From Sphingomonas corticis (GTDB lineage: Bacteria; Pseudomonadota; Alphaproteobacteria; Sphingomonadales; Sphingomonadaceae), in assembly GCF_012035195.1 (NCBI RefSeq), contig NZ_JAAVJH010000001.1, positions 372,001 to 436,000 of the forward strand: a stretch of 64,000 bases of DNA, written 5' to 3'. Below are positions 63,281 to 64,000 of the stretch, piece by piece (the stretch's first letter is position 1; each line of letters begins with the position of its first letter). The notes below the pieces were generated by a model, which saw only the letters and a program-made list of their open reading frames with translations, was not told where the DNA came from and did not search any database. The position numbers were made by a program, and so were the translations under genes.

Positions 63281-64000
63281 TCATCCGGCGATGGCCCACG
63301 TGACCGCGGCAGTCAGCCCGATCAGCATGACGAAGGCGTAGGTATAGACGTATCCGGTCTGCAGCCGCGCCGCGGCGCGCGATCCGACCTGTACCAGCCA
63401 AGCCGAGCCGTTGGGACCGAAGCGGTCGATCGTGCCCTCGTCGCCCCTGTGCCACAGCACGCGCCCGATCGCGAAGGCGGGGCGGACGAACAGGAAATGG
63501 TAGAGCTCGTCGAAGTACCATTTGCGCAGCAGGAAGCGGTAGAGCGGCTGGAACGTGTCGGCGAACTTGGCCGGGAAGTCCGGCGAGCGGATGTACGCCG
63601 CCCAGGCGATCAGCAGCCCCGTCAGCATGACGATCGTGGCGCTCAGCTTCACCAGCAGCGGCACCTCGTGCATCGCGTGCATCAGATGCTCGTCGAAGGC
63701 GATCGACCCCTTCCAGAAATGCTCGCCCGCGTCGGGCTCGATGAACTGGTGGAAGAAGGCGAAGCCGGCGGCGACCGCGCCGATCGACAGCACGATCAGC
63801 GGGATCAGCATCGGCAGCGGGCTCTCGTGCGGGTGATAGCCGCCGGTGCCGGTCGGGATCTCGTTGAAGCCGCGGCTCTCCACCGCCGGCGCATGGCCGG
63901 CGTCCTCGTGCGCGGCATCCCCGTGATGGTCGGCGCCGTGATGGTCCGCGCCGTGATGCGCCTCGGCATGATGATCGTCATGGCCGTGCGCGTCGTGCAG
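63281..64000 (-). CDS. nuoL: NADH-quinone oxidoreductase subunit L (3' part)
   Basis: Only the C-terminal 239 residues are in the window; the gene continues past the right edge. They include a span following YHPHESPLPMLIPLIVLSIGA, the long lateral-helix region and the terminal span ending AVTWAIAG. WYFDELYHFLFVRPAF is characteristic of NuoL. The segment encoded at 63881-64000 is His-rich: about 13 His in 39 residues with many Asp/Gly/Ala, a cytosolic or periplasmic loop insertion. It is the upstream neighbour of nuoM in the standard nuoL-M-N order. Confidence 0.95.
   Translation of the reverse strand: MHDAHGHDDHHAEAHHGADHHGADHHGDAAHEDAGHAPAVESRGFNEIPTGTGGYHPHESPLPMLIPLIVLSIGAVAAGFAFFHQFIEPDAGEHFWKGSIAFDEHLMHAMHEVPLLVKLSATIVMLTGLLIAWAAYIRSPDFPAKFADTFQPLYRFLLRKWYFDELYHFLFVRPAFAIGRVLWHRGDEGTIDRFGPNGSAWLVQVGSRAAARLQTGYVYTYAFVMLIGLTAAVTWAIAG

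Overview
This 64 kb window is chromosomal DNA of a high-GC alphaproteobacterium, most likely a Sphingomonas or close relative in the Sphingomonadaceae. The reasons are the very GC-rich codon use, the gene order nuoL-nuoM-nuoN-birA-coaX-rnj-DUF1467, the zinc-type adenylate kinase, the Gly/Arg-rich extension on ribosomal protein S5, and short palindromic intergenic repeats built around a TTCGACAAGCTCAG core. No rRNA, tRNA, CRISPR array, prophage or insertion sequence was recognised.

Layout. Positions 1-2.3 kb hold the end of a DUF418 membrane protein, an iron-storage pair (bfd, bfr) behind a Fur-box-like site, and an Hpt phosphotransfer protein. Positions 2.4-11.5 kb (minus strand) hold housekeeping genes: der, bamB and its YfgM-like partner, panB, a small membrane protein, an ArsC-family reductase, a subclass B3 metallo-beta-lactamase, guaA and an AI-2E-type transporter. 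Positions 11.6-33.4 kb (minus strand) are a translation supercluster read as rpsL-rpsG-fusA-(Uma2)-tuf-rpsJ, the S10/spc genes to secY-adk, then (Uma2 + small membrane protein) and rpsM-rpsK-rpoA-rplQ. Promoter-like TTGACN-N17-TAnnnn sites precede rpsL and rpsM, and hairpin terminators follow fusA, tuf and rplQ.

Positions 33.4-40.7 kb form an accessory block largely of exported proteins: DUF3140, an exported amidohydrolase, a GFA-family zinc protein, an alpha-amino-acid ester hydrolase, a PagL-like lipid A deacylase, and two paralogous Pro/Ala-rich single-span membrane proteins. rpoB-rpoC (41.0-49.6 kb) lie on the plus strand, diverging from the str operon, with their own promoter and no rplJL in front. 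They are followed by a MarR-EmrA-EmrB efflux operon with a perfect palindromic operator. Next come asd (minus strand) and a 754-residue membrane-anchored coiled-coil protein (plus strand). Positions 56.6-64 kb (minus strand) carry DUF1467, RNase J, coaX, birA, nuoN, nuoM and the 3' part of nuoL.

Most of the window is conserved core biology. The points worth a second look are the two Uma2-family nuclease-like genes lodged at separate joints of the ribosomal cluster, the complete B3 beta-lactamase behind a very strong nested palindrome, the ester hydrolase/PagL/paralog block between the str and rpoBC operons, the Arg at S12 position 88, and the large coiled-coil protein. No wholly new multi-gene system could be demonstrated from the sequence alone.
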